From: Hymenolepis diminuta
Lineage: Eukaryota; Platyhelminthes; Cestoda; Cyclophyllidea; Hymenolepididae
Assembly (NCBI GenBank): GCA_900708905.1
Contig: CAADRB010000024.1
Span: 1,646,723-1,710,722, forward strand
Direction: 5' to 3'
DNA: 64,000 bases
The translations under genes were made by a program, and so were the position numbers. Below the pieces are notes generated by a model that was given only the letters and a program-made list of their open reading frames with translations, was not told where the DNA came from and searched no databases. Below are positions 42,301-49,900 of the stretch, one piece after another; position 1 is the first letter of the stretch, and each line of letters starts with the position of its first letter.

Positions 42301-44958
42301 AAAAATCGTTTTGCACGACAAGGAAGAATATCTATTTAATGTTTTCCCCTTATATCTCTATCTTCTTCCTCTCACCTTACTCTTTTCCATTAATTGCAAG
42401 ATATTATAATGAGTCAGCGCTGTACCACACCATACCAAAGCAATCAAGTCACAAGCCGTATAGAGTTCGCCAGTCGGTCATGCTGTTGCCTATCACTAAT
42501 TTATTCCAACTAACTAGAGGTGGAGCACAGGCCAAGATAACTTGGATGAGTCGACGATACATATGAAAACGCTAATAAAAACCAATACACCTGCTTAGAT
42601 ATAGAACGTACTAAAACCAGAATAATCCAAAAATCTAAAGAAGAGTGGTGAAGGCCTTCCCCAAAAATAGATGCAGGCCACTGAAGGTGACTTGTCTTTA
42701 ACCAGATACGAGAGGAAAAGAGTGGAGTCCAGTTAAAGTCCTCAAATATAACCCGAATGAGCTGAATTATATTTCAATCTCATTTCAGAACACTATATAC
42801 CAAAATGAACAGTGTAGATTAATACGAAAACCGTGATAATAAATCGTATCAATCAGATGAACAGGTTTAGGCAAACTCCTGAGCATAATAACTTGAAAGG
42901 AGGGTTAGACAATAAACTACGCCAAATGAAAGTCTTAGTTATTTAAAGATAATCGCCTTAGAAGCAGAGCCGTGATCTGACTGAATATAAGCACCACGAA
43001 AGTGAAATTTATATAAAAATACGGGGTTACGATTGGTAATAAACAAAAGAGTGTAAAGAACTCAATATTGAGACGTACTTTTAAATCAGTCTTACAAGAG
43101 GGCAATAATTGCAGTCTTAATTAGAAGAGACAGTTTCTTCATTACAACTGTTATCCAACTAACTTGAAAACTGAAAACATATTTTGCACGAGTAATTTCT
43201 TTGGTAACAAGATTCTGCATTTCGTCAATTCACGCAGAAGACGCATGAATTCCGATTAACAACAAAATAAGGTAATTGAATAATTAAAAACAGCCTAAAA
43301 AGGCTGAGTTAAACGAGAGAAATCATGCAAAGTAATTCGATAATGATGGCAAGTGGTGATGCATGGTTAGCTAAATACAAATAATAAATTTGACTTAAAA
43401 CACGATTTCCCACCCTATTCGAAACAACTAGCAATCCCCCTAGATTCCCTTGAACTTTGAAATTCCACTATTGAGTAATAACTTATGAAAAAATCAGATA
43501 GTACAAGGAGATATCAAATGATAACAAAACAATACTCACTTTTAAGTTATCAAACTGCATGATAAAATCGAGTATTTCGGCAAATTGTTTGAACAGGGCC
43601 TGTTGGGTCTCAAGATGTTCCCATACAGTCAGCTCGTCCGAACAGAGGGCATGCAAAAGGCGAGGAACAGTTTGAGCTACAAGTAAACATTAATTAAAAA
43701 ATCATACAGGTTCAAACTTGTTAACTTAGTAAAAAAAGGATGATTAAGTAAACTTGATTCAATTAACAGTCGAGCCAAAACATTGTCTAATGCGATATTA
43801 ACCTGTATAGCAGCTATTTCAACCAAAATAAAACAGAAAATGCTCCAATTTAAATGCAGAACGTGTCAGTATAGTGTTAATGGAGAAAAGCGATGAAAAT
43901 AAATTAAAAGCAAACTTAGCAATAGATACTTGCAGCTATCAGTCAAACAAAAGTATAAAAAAACAAACTAAAAATTCCTTTTACCAACACAAGGAGGCTC
44001 ATATTATAATTACAATCTCCCGGAGTCATGATGTAAGAAATCAAGTGATAAGATTTTAAAGAAGAAAACGGTCTTAATATGACAGTGATATCATATATCA
44101 AGCATCCAGAACTTAATAAAACGAAGGACAAAGCCGTAGTAAGTGCTGGACCTACGAATAACGACTCCATCAATAGAATCCTGGCTTCAAAAACATTGAA
44201 ACTCCGCTTTAGACCTCAGCAAGAGTGGAATTCAATGGTTATAATTGTAAGCGATTGTTGATTAAAGACCAGCAAATAATTTGATTTCAATAAAAGAGGG
44301 CTTAATTCTGAATCCCTATAATCAAGTTCAACGAAGACTATTGAGAAAGACGCCTATAGATGATCAAAATACGGACATCTAATCGATTTAAAAACGCCCA
44401 CATGTAATATCATGTCCCCTCCGAAATCCAGAAACTCAAGGGAATTACATTCACTAGCACAAGCGACTTCAAACATGCTACCATTTCTCAAACTATTGAA
44501 ATATCGATATTCAACTTAGGCAGAAATAAAACATCCCGACAGATAAACTTGTGTCTTAAATAGTCATTATGAGAAGAATTCAAAATCAAATGCAGAAAGG
44601 AGCATTGAGAACTCACCCAGATAAACGCCAAAGTCATAACAGATACGAAGCTGATGAACAAGAGGAATGAGGGCTTGCCAAGCAGCCTCTTGAGCGGCTT
44701 CATCAGTGTAACGTTCAATCGCGGCACGAATTTGATTAGCCGCTCCAGGGTAGTTGCGAACTATCGCTAGTATGTCCTCGGTATGAGAGAGTTTAGTATT
44801 TATCTCGATCCAAAGATCATATTCCTCATCCGATGGTTGACAATCTAATGAATTAATAATAATTAAGAAAAGAACTTACTTTCAAAATCAACGAATATGT
44901 CAACGTCATCTTTACTATCGTCGAAATGGCTGGTAAGTAATCTAATAATATTTCCCAT
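12260..44958 (-). CDS. CYRI (FAM49): CYRI / FAM49 family Rac1-binding protein (multi-exon, C-terminus missing)
   Basis: Seven exons on the minus strand join to 965 nt (about 321 residues): 44958-44880, 44844-44617, 43676-43540, 32742-32656, 30915-30760, 21446-21240 and 12330-12260. All junctions are GT-AG and all phases agree. The product matches the CYRI family (CYFIP-related Rac1 interactor, DUF1394) almost end to end. Recognisable pieces are an MGN start (family N-myristoylation site at Gly2), [38 protein letters not shown] and VRLLKEQNPKN. In known members this protein binds active Rac1 at the plasma membrane and opposes Scar/WAVE-driven actin branching. The Arg pair after FY (residues 162-163) corresponds to the Rac-binding arginines R160/R161 of human CYRI-B. 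Family members are about 320-325 residues. This model has a longer middle segment and lacks about 20 C-terminal residues, which must lie in an unidentified exon. Confidence 0.95.
13370..13450 (-). mobile_element. SINE fragment
   Basis: Shares TTAACTAGTGTGG and ATCGAATCC with the family, and ends with a degraded gcgcca-type head (accactggcgcacacc on the plus strand). Confidence 0.45.
15308..15385 (-). mobile_element. SINE head (tRNA-like)
   Basis: Minus strand: GGTTCGATAGCGTAATGG, TCACG, then about 28 nt, then TTGGTTCGATATCC. A-box and B-box spacing fit a tRNA head, but the segment has no intact cloverleaf. Confidence 0.5.
18190..18305 (-). mobile_element. SINE copy
   Basis: Minus strand reads TGTGCTGGTGGCGCAGTGG, TTAAACG and, further on, ATGGGTTCAACG, the clearest A and B boxes of the family. 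The body downstream is decayed. Confidence 0.6.
18985..19150 (+). mobile_element. SINE copy, plus orientation
   Basis: Contains AGGTTTCGACTTCAATACCC, then catccagg. Further on it has cattctcattagaaaaactcc, the body element also seen at 50020-50045 and 11020-11045. Confidence 0.5.
19640..19705 (-). mobile_element. SINE head fragment
   Basis: Minus strand TAGGTGGCTAGTCTAATGGG and TTAAAGG followed by TTGCTCACATTCG resemble the tRNA-like head. Strongly decayed. Confidence 0.35.
19840..19925 (+). mobile_element. SINE fragment, plus orientation
   Basis: Contains GATCGATCCACACCCAGTGA followed by tggatgaccaaatgcactgg, matching the B-box/body junction of the copies at 34920 and 25100. Confidence 0.45.
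21240..21446 (-). CDS. CYRI (FAM49): CYRI exon 6
   Basis: 207 nt, 69 codons, phase 0 at both ends, residues about 230-298. It contains VTSECLAAM, then [20 protein letters not shown] and ends RKASKLD. These match the family core CLSTM..., [20 protein letters not shown] and KTSKID. Acceptor is a T-run followed by acag and donor is gtgagt. It is flanked by introns of about 9 kb on each side. Confidence 0.95.
21497..21507 (+). repeat. G11 homopolymer
   Basis: Eleven G followed by AGAGGGGG, about 50 bp upstream of CYRI exon 6 on the transcribed strand, so C-rich in the pre-mRNA. It could add to the pyrimidine tract or be assembly-sensitive. Confidence 0.9.
22745..22875 (+). repeat. Dispersed repeat R2, copy 1
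   Basis: About 130 bp matching 25395-25540: taaggagagaaaa.agt, gagtagaaaa.agatgat, agaaataataaagcat and acacgtgagtaaaaat occur in the same order. The similar minus-strand open frames in both copies are a by-product of the repeat. Confidence 0.65.
22885..22960 (-). mobile_element. SINE fragment
   Basis: Contains ccagacttaactggtgcaat and gcagacatcgacctc, the body junction of the family in minus orientation. Confidence 0.4.
24340..24428 (-). mobile_element. SINE head
   Basis: Minus strand ATGGCTGCGCAGTGG, TCAACG then CAGAGAACACGAG and ATTTATCC. A-box good, B-box degraded. Confidence 0.5.
25100..25240 (-). mobile_element. SINE copy
   Basis: Minus strand GTTACGGTTTCGATCTCC, then gtgtacatccagtgagtgg and gtcaatcgtactgtttaag. 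Matches the body of copies at 11005 and 34920. Confidence 0.5.
25395..25540 (+). repeat. Dispersed repeat R2, copy 2
   Basis: Second copy of the 22745-22875 element with a 14-bp extra piece (agatcaaggtgtat) before acacgtgagtaa. The two copies lie 2.6 kb apart in the same orientation. Confidence 0.65.
25870..26250 (+). repeat. Dispersed repeat R1, copy 1
   Basis: Matches 38100-38465 in the same orientation over about 365 bp with many substitutions and small indels. Shared landmarks in order: cacccattc, gatgttag, gaagatgtta.gggcaaa, ttatgtcca.atcg and acattaac.gatca. No coding frame survives in either copy. Probably an old non-autonomous element. Confidence 0.65.
27045..27430 (+). repeat. Tandem array, three diverged units of about 170 bp
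   Basis: The landmark gct.acacaaacan..attacctcaaaag...acttgaaa recurs near 27050 (acctcaaaag only), 27213 and 27383, spaced 169-171 bp. The array overlaps the 134-codon plus-strand open frame at 26885-27289, which is therefore unlikely to be a gene. Confidence 0.5.
29405..29563 (-). mobile_element. SINE copy
   Basis: Minus strand GTCGGTGGCGTAGTGG, TTAACGTTTGCAAAGTC, AGGTTGATGCCCAG and a body ending GAATTCGAGTTTCTC. One of the most complete copies. Confidence 0.62.
30760..30915 (-). CDS. CYRI (FAM49): CYRI exon 5
   Basis: 156 nt, 52 codons, phase 0 at both ends, residues about 178-229. The first part (NSTVAYNGEDALLRQEIEE) has no clear counterpart in vertebrate CYRI and forms an acidic insertion. 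The second part, [17 protein letters not shown], is one of the best conserved strings of the family. The donor gtgagt is placed after the HMV codons, which joins in frame with exon 6. Confidence 0.93.
32656..32742 (-). CDS. CYRI (FAM49): CYRI exon 4, Rac-binding arginine pair
   Basis: 87 nt, exactly 29 codons, phase 0 at both ends. It reads [15 protein letters not shown] and then a strongly basic LRQRRRP stretch ending DFSRK. The FYRR arginines (residues 162-163) line up with the two arginines shown in human CYRI-B to be needed for binding active Rac1. The basic cluster after them is richer in Arg than in the vertebrate proteins. Acceptor is tttttag-like and donor is gtaaga. Confidence 0.94.
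34480..34625 (-). mobile_element. SINE copy
   Basis: Minus strand CACCGGTGTAACGG, then TTTGCTAAGTCAGAAG, then ACGGATTCGATAATC and cccattcactgaacgg. Order and spacing match the family; the A box has an insertion. Confidence 0.5.
34920..35060 (+). mobile_element. SINE copy, plus orientation
   Basis: GATGGTAGCGTAGTGG, TCAATG, then CACGAGATCGATACCC and acatccagtgatgttgatgg. Well-preserved A and B boxes in plus orientation. Confidence 0.6.
38100..38465 (+). repeat. Dispersed repeat R1, copy 2
   Basis: Second copy of the element at 25870-26250, with a roughly 20-bp insertion around 38365-38390 relative to it. Neither edge shows clear terminal repeats or a target-site duplication by eye. Confidence 0.65.
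42058..42200 (+). mobile_element. SINE copy, plus orientation
   Basis: GTGCCGGTAGCGAAGCG, then TACAGGTTCGAGACTC, then a body with gagaatgagttttctcatcg, equivalent to the body of the copies at 11005 and 18985. Confidence 0.55.
43540..43676 (-). CDS. CYRI (FAM49): CYRI exon 3
   Basis: 137 nt, phase 1 to phase 0, residues about 103-148. It contains HLETQQALFKQFAEILDFIM and ends QFDNLK, matching the family's LEREQALAKQFAEILHFTL...FDELK segment. Acceptor is gtag after a T-rich stretch and donor is gtgagt. It precedes the 10.8-kb intron. Confidence 0.93.
44617..44844 (-). CDS. CYRI (FAM49): CYRI exon 2
   Basis: 228 nt, phase 1 to phase 1, residues about 27-102. The translation opens NCQPSDEEYDLW, matching the family's NAQPTEGEREIW-type segment, then continues through an acidic/helical stretch to LIPLVHQLRICYDFGVYL. 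In the family this is the N-terminal helical region ahead of the Rac-binding core. It is separated from exon 1 by a 35-nt intron, and its donor is gtgagt. Confidence 0.93.
44845..44879 (-). other. 35-nt CYRI intron 1
   Basis: Runs gtaagtt...ttcattag between exons 1 and 2. Removing it is required to keep frame (phase 1), and both flanking exons match the CYRI family, so its existence is well supported. This is near the minimum for metazoan introns and typical of flatworm 5'-proximal introns. Confidence 0.9.
44880..44958 (-). CDS. CYRI (FAM49): CYRI exon 1 (start codon, myristoylation site)
   Basis: Codes for 26 residues plus one base, from MGNIIRLLTSHF to IFVDFE. This aligns with the vertebrate N-terminus, which also starts MGN and reaches LDFEN at the same distance. 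Gly2 is the expected myristoylation residue that anchors CYRI to membrane. The exon ends GAAA before a consensus gtaagt donor (phase 1). The ATG is chosen because the family's conserved N-terminus begins here, and an AG lies only 6 nt upstream. Confidence 0.93.
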
Positions 44959-44966
44959 GTTGGTCT
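44959..44966 (-). promoter_or_regulatory. Possible (trans-)splice acceptor just before the CYRI start
   Basis: The minus strand reads ttttaaatag, then ACCAAC, then the ATG. An AG after a T/A-rich stretch 6 nt before the initiator could be the acceptor of a 5' UTR intron or of spliced-leader trans-splicing, which flatworms use on part of their mRNAs. No transcript evidence is available, and the pyrimidine tract is only moderate. Confidence 0.35.
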
Positions 44967-46610
44967 ATTTAAAATAGTGTATAAATATTGACAAGACTAA
45001 GCAAAACGTATTCCAAAAGGCGAAATCTAAAAATAAGGAAAATAAATAATCAACACCATTGAAAACAATTTTCAAATTAAAAATGCCAATTTGAAAACTG
45101 ACTGCTTTAAAATGTACACTGTCAACTATCGTTATGAAAACTTTAGAAGTCATTGATATCATATATATTTGATGCAAATAAGTTAATTCCTACCGTTGGT
45201 GAATTTCGAATACAGACTAGAGTATATTGAAAAGGCACACCGTTATCGCACAAGGACAAGGAGTTTATCAAAAGAGCCAAAATCAAACATCTGAATCTTG
45301 ATTCAGATAAAGCAAATTATTTTAATCAATTTAAATTAAATGAAAAAGAGCCAAAAATATGTCTTTAATTCTTTAGTTATTATTTTTTCTTAACCTCAGG
45401 GACATATTTGGTAAATATTTCGCAAAAACGAGGTCCGTTAATTTAAAGCAGCGTCTGAAAAACACACAAATTAAATAAAATTTCCATTATTTTGGATTTA
45501 AATTAGCGAAGAAAAATTATTTAGCCATCGGTAGATATTTTTTGGAGATAATCTTTGTGAATAATAGGGATTTTGTTTGCGATACGCTATATTTCATGAA
45601 GTTCCTCTCTTTATTAAATAATTCACCATTCTTTCACCTATTTTGAGACTAAAATGCACGGCCATGTTTTGATTTTACGCAAAATTTATCTACTTCGTTT
45701 AGTGTATCTGTAGAATTGTCCTTTTATTATGGTAGGGTAATTTGCCAATTTTCACTTGATCCACCAATATCATAAATATTTGGAGTACGTAAAACTGTCT
45801 TAATATAAGTTATGCGGATCGGAGCCACATAGGAGGAATTAATCAGATAAAACATGTCGCTGGATGTGTCAGAGGCAAAGGGGAGGTAGAGATAAGAAGC
45901 TCAGACTAAGTTTATTCCAATCTGATACTTGCAGATATTTACATTTCACAAAGTTTTCAGTGAGATTTCCATGGATTTTTATGGTTCATCGATCGAGAAA
46001 ACAGTTTTTTTTCAGGAAAATTTGATCAATTTAACCACTATGTGTATATAAACCTACTATTTCAACTATTAAATTGAGGTATTTTTCCTGGTTACCTCCA
46101 AACATTCGAATTGAACCCCATCTTAATTACACACATGGTCCATTGTCCGCTACCTCCACTAACACATATGCACATCACTCTCTTCTGGTGCCTTCTGTAA
46201 TAACGTCAGGCCTACTGGGTCACATCGATCGAATAGATGGAAAAAGTCAAGTCACTCATGTCACCAGATCAGTTTGGAGGTGACGGCAAGCCCTCCCCCC
46301 TTTATTAATAAGTAAACTAGGTTTATATACAAAAAATTTCTTCGTTAGACGTCAGTTATGTCTCGTTGTCAATGTCTCAGCGTGATGATTGACACTTGTT
46401 TAGGTATTTATGTGCAAACAAACAGGCACACAGCTGGATCGCCTGTGGACACTGTAGTTGAGATTTTATCCCCATGCAACCATTTCTAATCAACAGGTGT
46501 TCATTTACATCTGCTGTCTATAGCAAATATAATCTAATCTATATCGATTTGACAGCCGTTTACTTATTACTATTTAATAATCATGCAATATACATTATAT
46601 TTATATTGTA
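44967..46610. other. Intergenic region between CYRI and the upstream gene
   Basis: About 1.6 kb, strongly AT-rich, between the 5' end of CYRI and the poly(A) signal of the next gene on the same strand. It must contain the CYRI promoter unless the two genes are co-transcribed. I see no unambiguous promoter motif. The plus-strand open frame at 46074-46283 has no features of a gene. Confidence 0.5.
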
Positions 46611-46616
46611 TTTATT
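46611..46616 (-). terminator. Poly(A) signal AATAAA of the orphan gene
   Basis: The minus strand reads ttaataaat about 115 nt after the TGA stop at 46731. The hexamer is canonical, and the spacing gives a plausible short 3' UTR. The region is AT-rich, so a chance match is possible. Confidence 0.5.
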
Positions 46617-46730
46617 AATTTACATAAGCATAAGCACAGGCCAAATAATTTACAAGAGTAAAATCTAAAAGGAAAAGAGAGAAATGCAATTTTAGGCATA
46701 ATCTGTTTGCAATTTATAAAGGCATGGCAG

Positions 46731-46974
46731 TCATCGAGCTCCGTTAGTAGTAGGCATGGGGATAGGATGTAAGATGGGCGGAGAAAAACGTCCCACGGAG
46801 GGAATACCGACAGAGAGACCCATCTTACCGTCAATATTTCGACAGGAAAAGTAAAGAGGAGTTGCTCCAGGTCCTTGTCGAGACGGTGAAGAGTCCATTA
46901 CAATATGACCTTTTGTTAACTTTGCAAATTTATTTACAATTGAGGCGGCCATTTGACCGTGATAGCTTTTTGAT
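46731..46974 (-). CDS. Orphan gene, terminal exon
   Basis: 244 nt; one base completes the split codon, followed by 80 codons and TGA. Begins SKSYHGQMAASIVNKFAKL, contains SRQGPGATPLYFSCRNIDG and ends PIPMPTTNGAR. It is less repetitive than the rest of the protein and could be a small folded C-terminal segment. The acceptor is ttttag, and phase agrees with exon g across a 4-kb intron. Confidence 0.62.
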
Positions 46975-49900
46975 CTAAAAGTTAAATTTAGGAACATTAA
47001 TTGCAGGAAAGGAACAAAATTTACAAGACATAATCAGCCAAATTTACACCTATTTGTCCAGGATAAATAGATGTTTCCAAAGGTGTAGATTAAGGATTAA
47101 TTCACACATCTGTTGTATAAATGGGAAGTTTAACGCATTGGTTAAAACACTAAAATATCTCTTTTTTGTTTGCAAGCTAAAGGTTAAGTTGAACCGGAAG
47201 GCGAAGAAGAAGGAAGAATGAAGAAGGGAAAAGGAGAAAAAAAGTAAATTAGAGTCGATATTTCAGATCTTATAAAAGATATGCGTAGTTAATACCATAC
47301 TTTTCAAATATCAATCTATCTCTCTGCTTTGAAAAGCGTTCAGATGATGCTGTAGGAAGTAATTAAGATAGGAAATTTTACCTTAAATCCTTAAATGATA
47401 GGAATTGCGAATAAATTTTACACAATATCAGTCGATTAAAGTTTACCTAACACTATTATATGCTTCCCATTGGTAGTAAGATAAATTCAGCAAATTAGTG
47501 ACTAAATAACCAAGCCTACTGAATATATAATTAAGTAGGGGGTTATAACATAATGAAATGTAGTGACTGACGCTCAGGAGGGGGGAGGGAAGAGGAGGGT
47601 TAGTGAATTTAAATGAAATGAGACTAAAAATGGTGTTATTCGATTTACATCGGTTAAAATTATATCAAAATACAGAATCCCATTAAAGTTTTTTTTAATT
47701 TTTAAAGTTAAGTGAGGTAAATAAGTTTCTCCTTCCAACATCGATTCAGGAACTGCTACCGATTTCAGTTCGAATACATATACATCAATTTGATATAATA
47801 ACTCTTGCAAATTAGTCTGGCAAAATTCAGCGATATGAAGAATTCATTTTTTAATACCGGAATGGAAATTAATTAATTAATTTATTTATTTAATCAGCAA
47901 TATATGTGAAACTATAATGCATACACATTATAATATAATTTAAACTAGCTAAGGAATTTGGTACCATGCAGAATTTTACTACTTACAGAAATCTAGTTTT
48001 TCACGGGAAGTCTAATCTTTTTTTCTCCCTCCATTTATGGATCGCTGAAACTAAACTTAAATATTAATGTAATCGACGGTGTGTGTCATCGGAGCAGGAA
48101 TTAAATTGCAGCGTAATTTTCAGCCCAGCATCAACCAGAGGAGAGTAACTTTATTACCGGCATCTAATCAAGTGGTTGCTTTTAAATGGAAGTGTGTGAT
48201 TTTAACTTAGCGCAGTTCCGTTAGAAACATAAAACACCCAATCAAAATTCATTGATTCTGGAGAACTAAGGAATTGTTGAACCTCGACAATAATATTTCA
48301 ACAGTAAATCTTCATATGGGAACACATCATACATCGAATGAATGCATAGAATAACACCGAAGAATACGTGATATAACTGAACGACACAATTAGTATTCGT
48401 GATAAAGGGAGGGGGGGAGGAGTTAAGCCGATTGGATGAGACCAGTGAATGATTAATGCATACAGGGACTCACCTGATCCAGGAACGCAAATAAACATGA
48501 AAAAATAAATGGAGAATTCACATCATTGCACTGAATGTACATTTAAATCTTCTAATTTTCCTTAAGCGTTAAGATAGAGGACATACTAGAATATTCTAGT
48601 TCATTAAAATAACCTCATCCTTTGAGATGGTGTAGGACAATAAATAGAAAATTCTTGGAGCTCCTACAAATGCTTCCTAGATGGCCATAAAGATCACCTC
48701 TAATATCTCATATGAGTAAGCAGTATTTGTCCAGAGAAGTAGTCTGTATTGTTTAACGACCAAGTGAGAGAGTGCGTGGATTTCCAAATTGATCCTTCCC
48801 TAAACAGTGTGCCTTTCAGCATCGCGAAGAGGACCATAAAGAAGGCGGTGTTTCCGGAGTTACGTGTCGGTTTTGGCACTAGCGACAGATTAAGTCACTT
48901 CGTGACAGGTCACACCCAGTGACACCAACAAAGTAGAATGTGACTGTCAAACCGGAACGAACAAGTGCTAAATGAGATATGAAGACCCTGCAAATTCAGT
49001 CAATGTGGCTATGAAGCCACCGACCGATGATATATAATGATTATATAGGAGGCAGTTCAAATTTTTCTCCAGCTTGTCTTAACAGAGAAGGCGAGTTGAA
49101 TGTGTGGGAACAAGAATACTTTATTAAACCTAGTTTATTCCATACAAAATAATCCACTAGTGGTTAATTGCAAATACGTGCCCTGACAACAAATTTTGAA
49201 ATTGAGAGCTCTTGAAGGATGACTCTCTATGCCTTTCCAAAATTGTTCTTTAATCACATTCTCTATGAGAATATTTTAGATTTTCGTACATGAATATGTC
49301 TTTATGACTAATCCGTCATGTCTAGACGAGTTTATTGACCCTTCTTTTTTCTGTATCTGTCCCGTTTTATTAAAAGCAACCTGCACTCCTACCCTTATGA
49401 GCGTCCTTACTCAAGTGCTTCATATAAACTGTCTACGTATTTCCACTCACATACCCAGACACATGCTTGTCACATCCACTTGTGCGCTTCCCTCTCATCT
49501 CCTCCCTCCCTCTTATTCTCTCAAATTCTCACCATGGTTTATTCAATGCACGTTCACCTACGCAACTCTCTGCATTCCATTACCTGGAACCATTGTTTGC
49601 TGTCGTTAACTGCTAGCTAAGGCTTTAGTTCTTACATTTTTTAACTCCATGGTTGGTGACCACGGATCTTGTTATTTCAACTCCAGCACTCTTTAATAGA
49701 ACCCCTTAATATGGAATCTAATTTCTATAAGATCTTTCATTTAGTTGTAGATCAAAATATATTCAAAGTAGTGTCTGTGGAATAGCAATGATATGAATCT
49801 ATGCCAAGTCCGATGTAATGAGATCCTTATCTATTGCTCAGCTTTTAGCATTTCAAACATTCAATGAAACTTAATTATAGTAATTGATGTAAAGGTTAAG

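Larger units (their letters stand above)
32743..43539 (-). other. CYRI intron 3, 10.8 kb
   Basis: The largest intron in the window, from the gtgagt donor after exon 3 to the acceptor of exon 4. It holds SINE pieces (34480-34625, 34920-35060, 42058-42200) and the second copy of the roughly 365-bp dispersed repeat (38100-38465). A locally GC-richer stretch at 36120-36570 is open in several frames. A 112-codon minus-strand open frame at 33067-33405 has no recognisable domain and no initiation or splice support. No nested gene can be supported. Confidence 0.7.
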
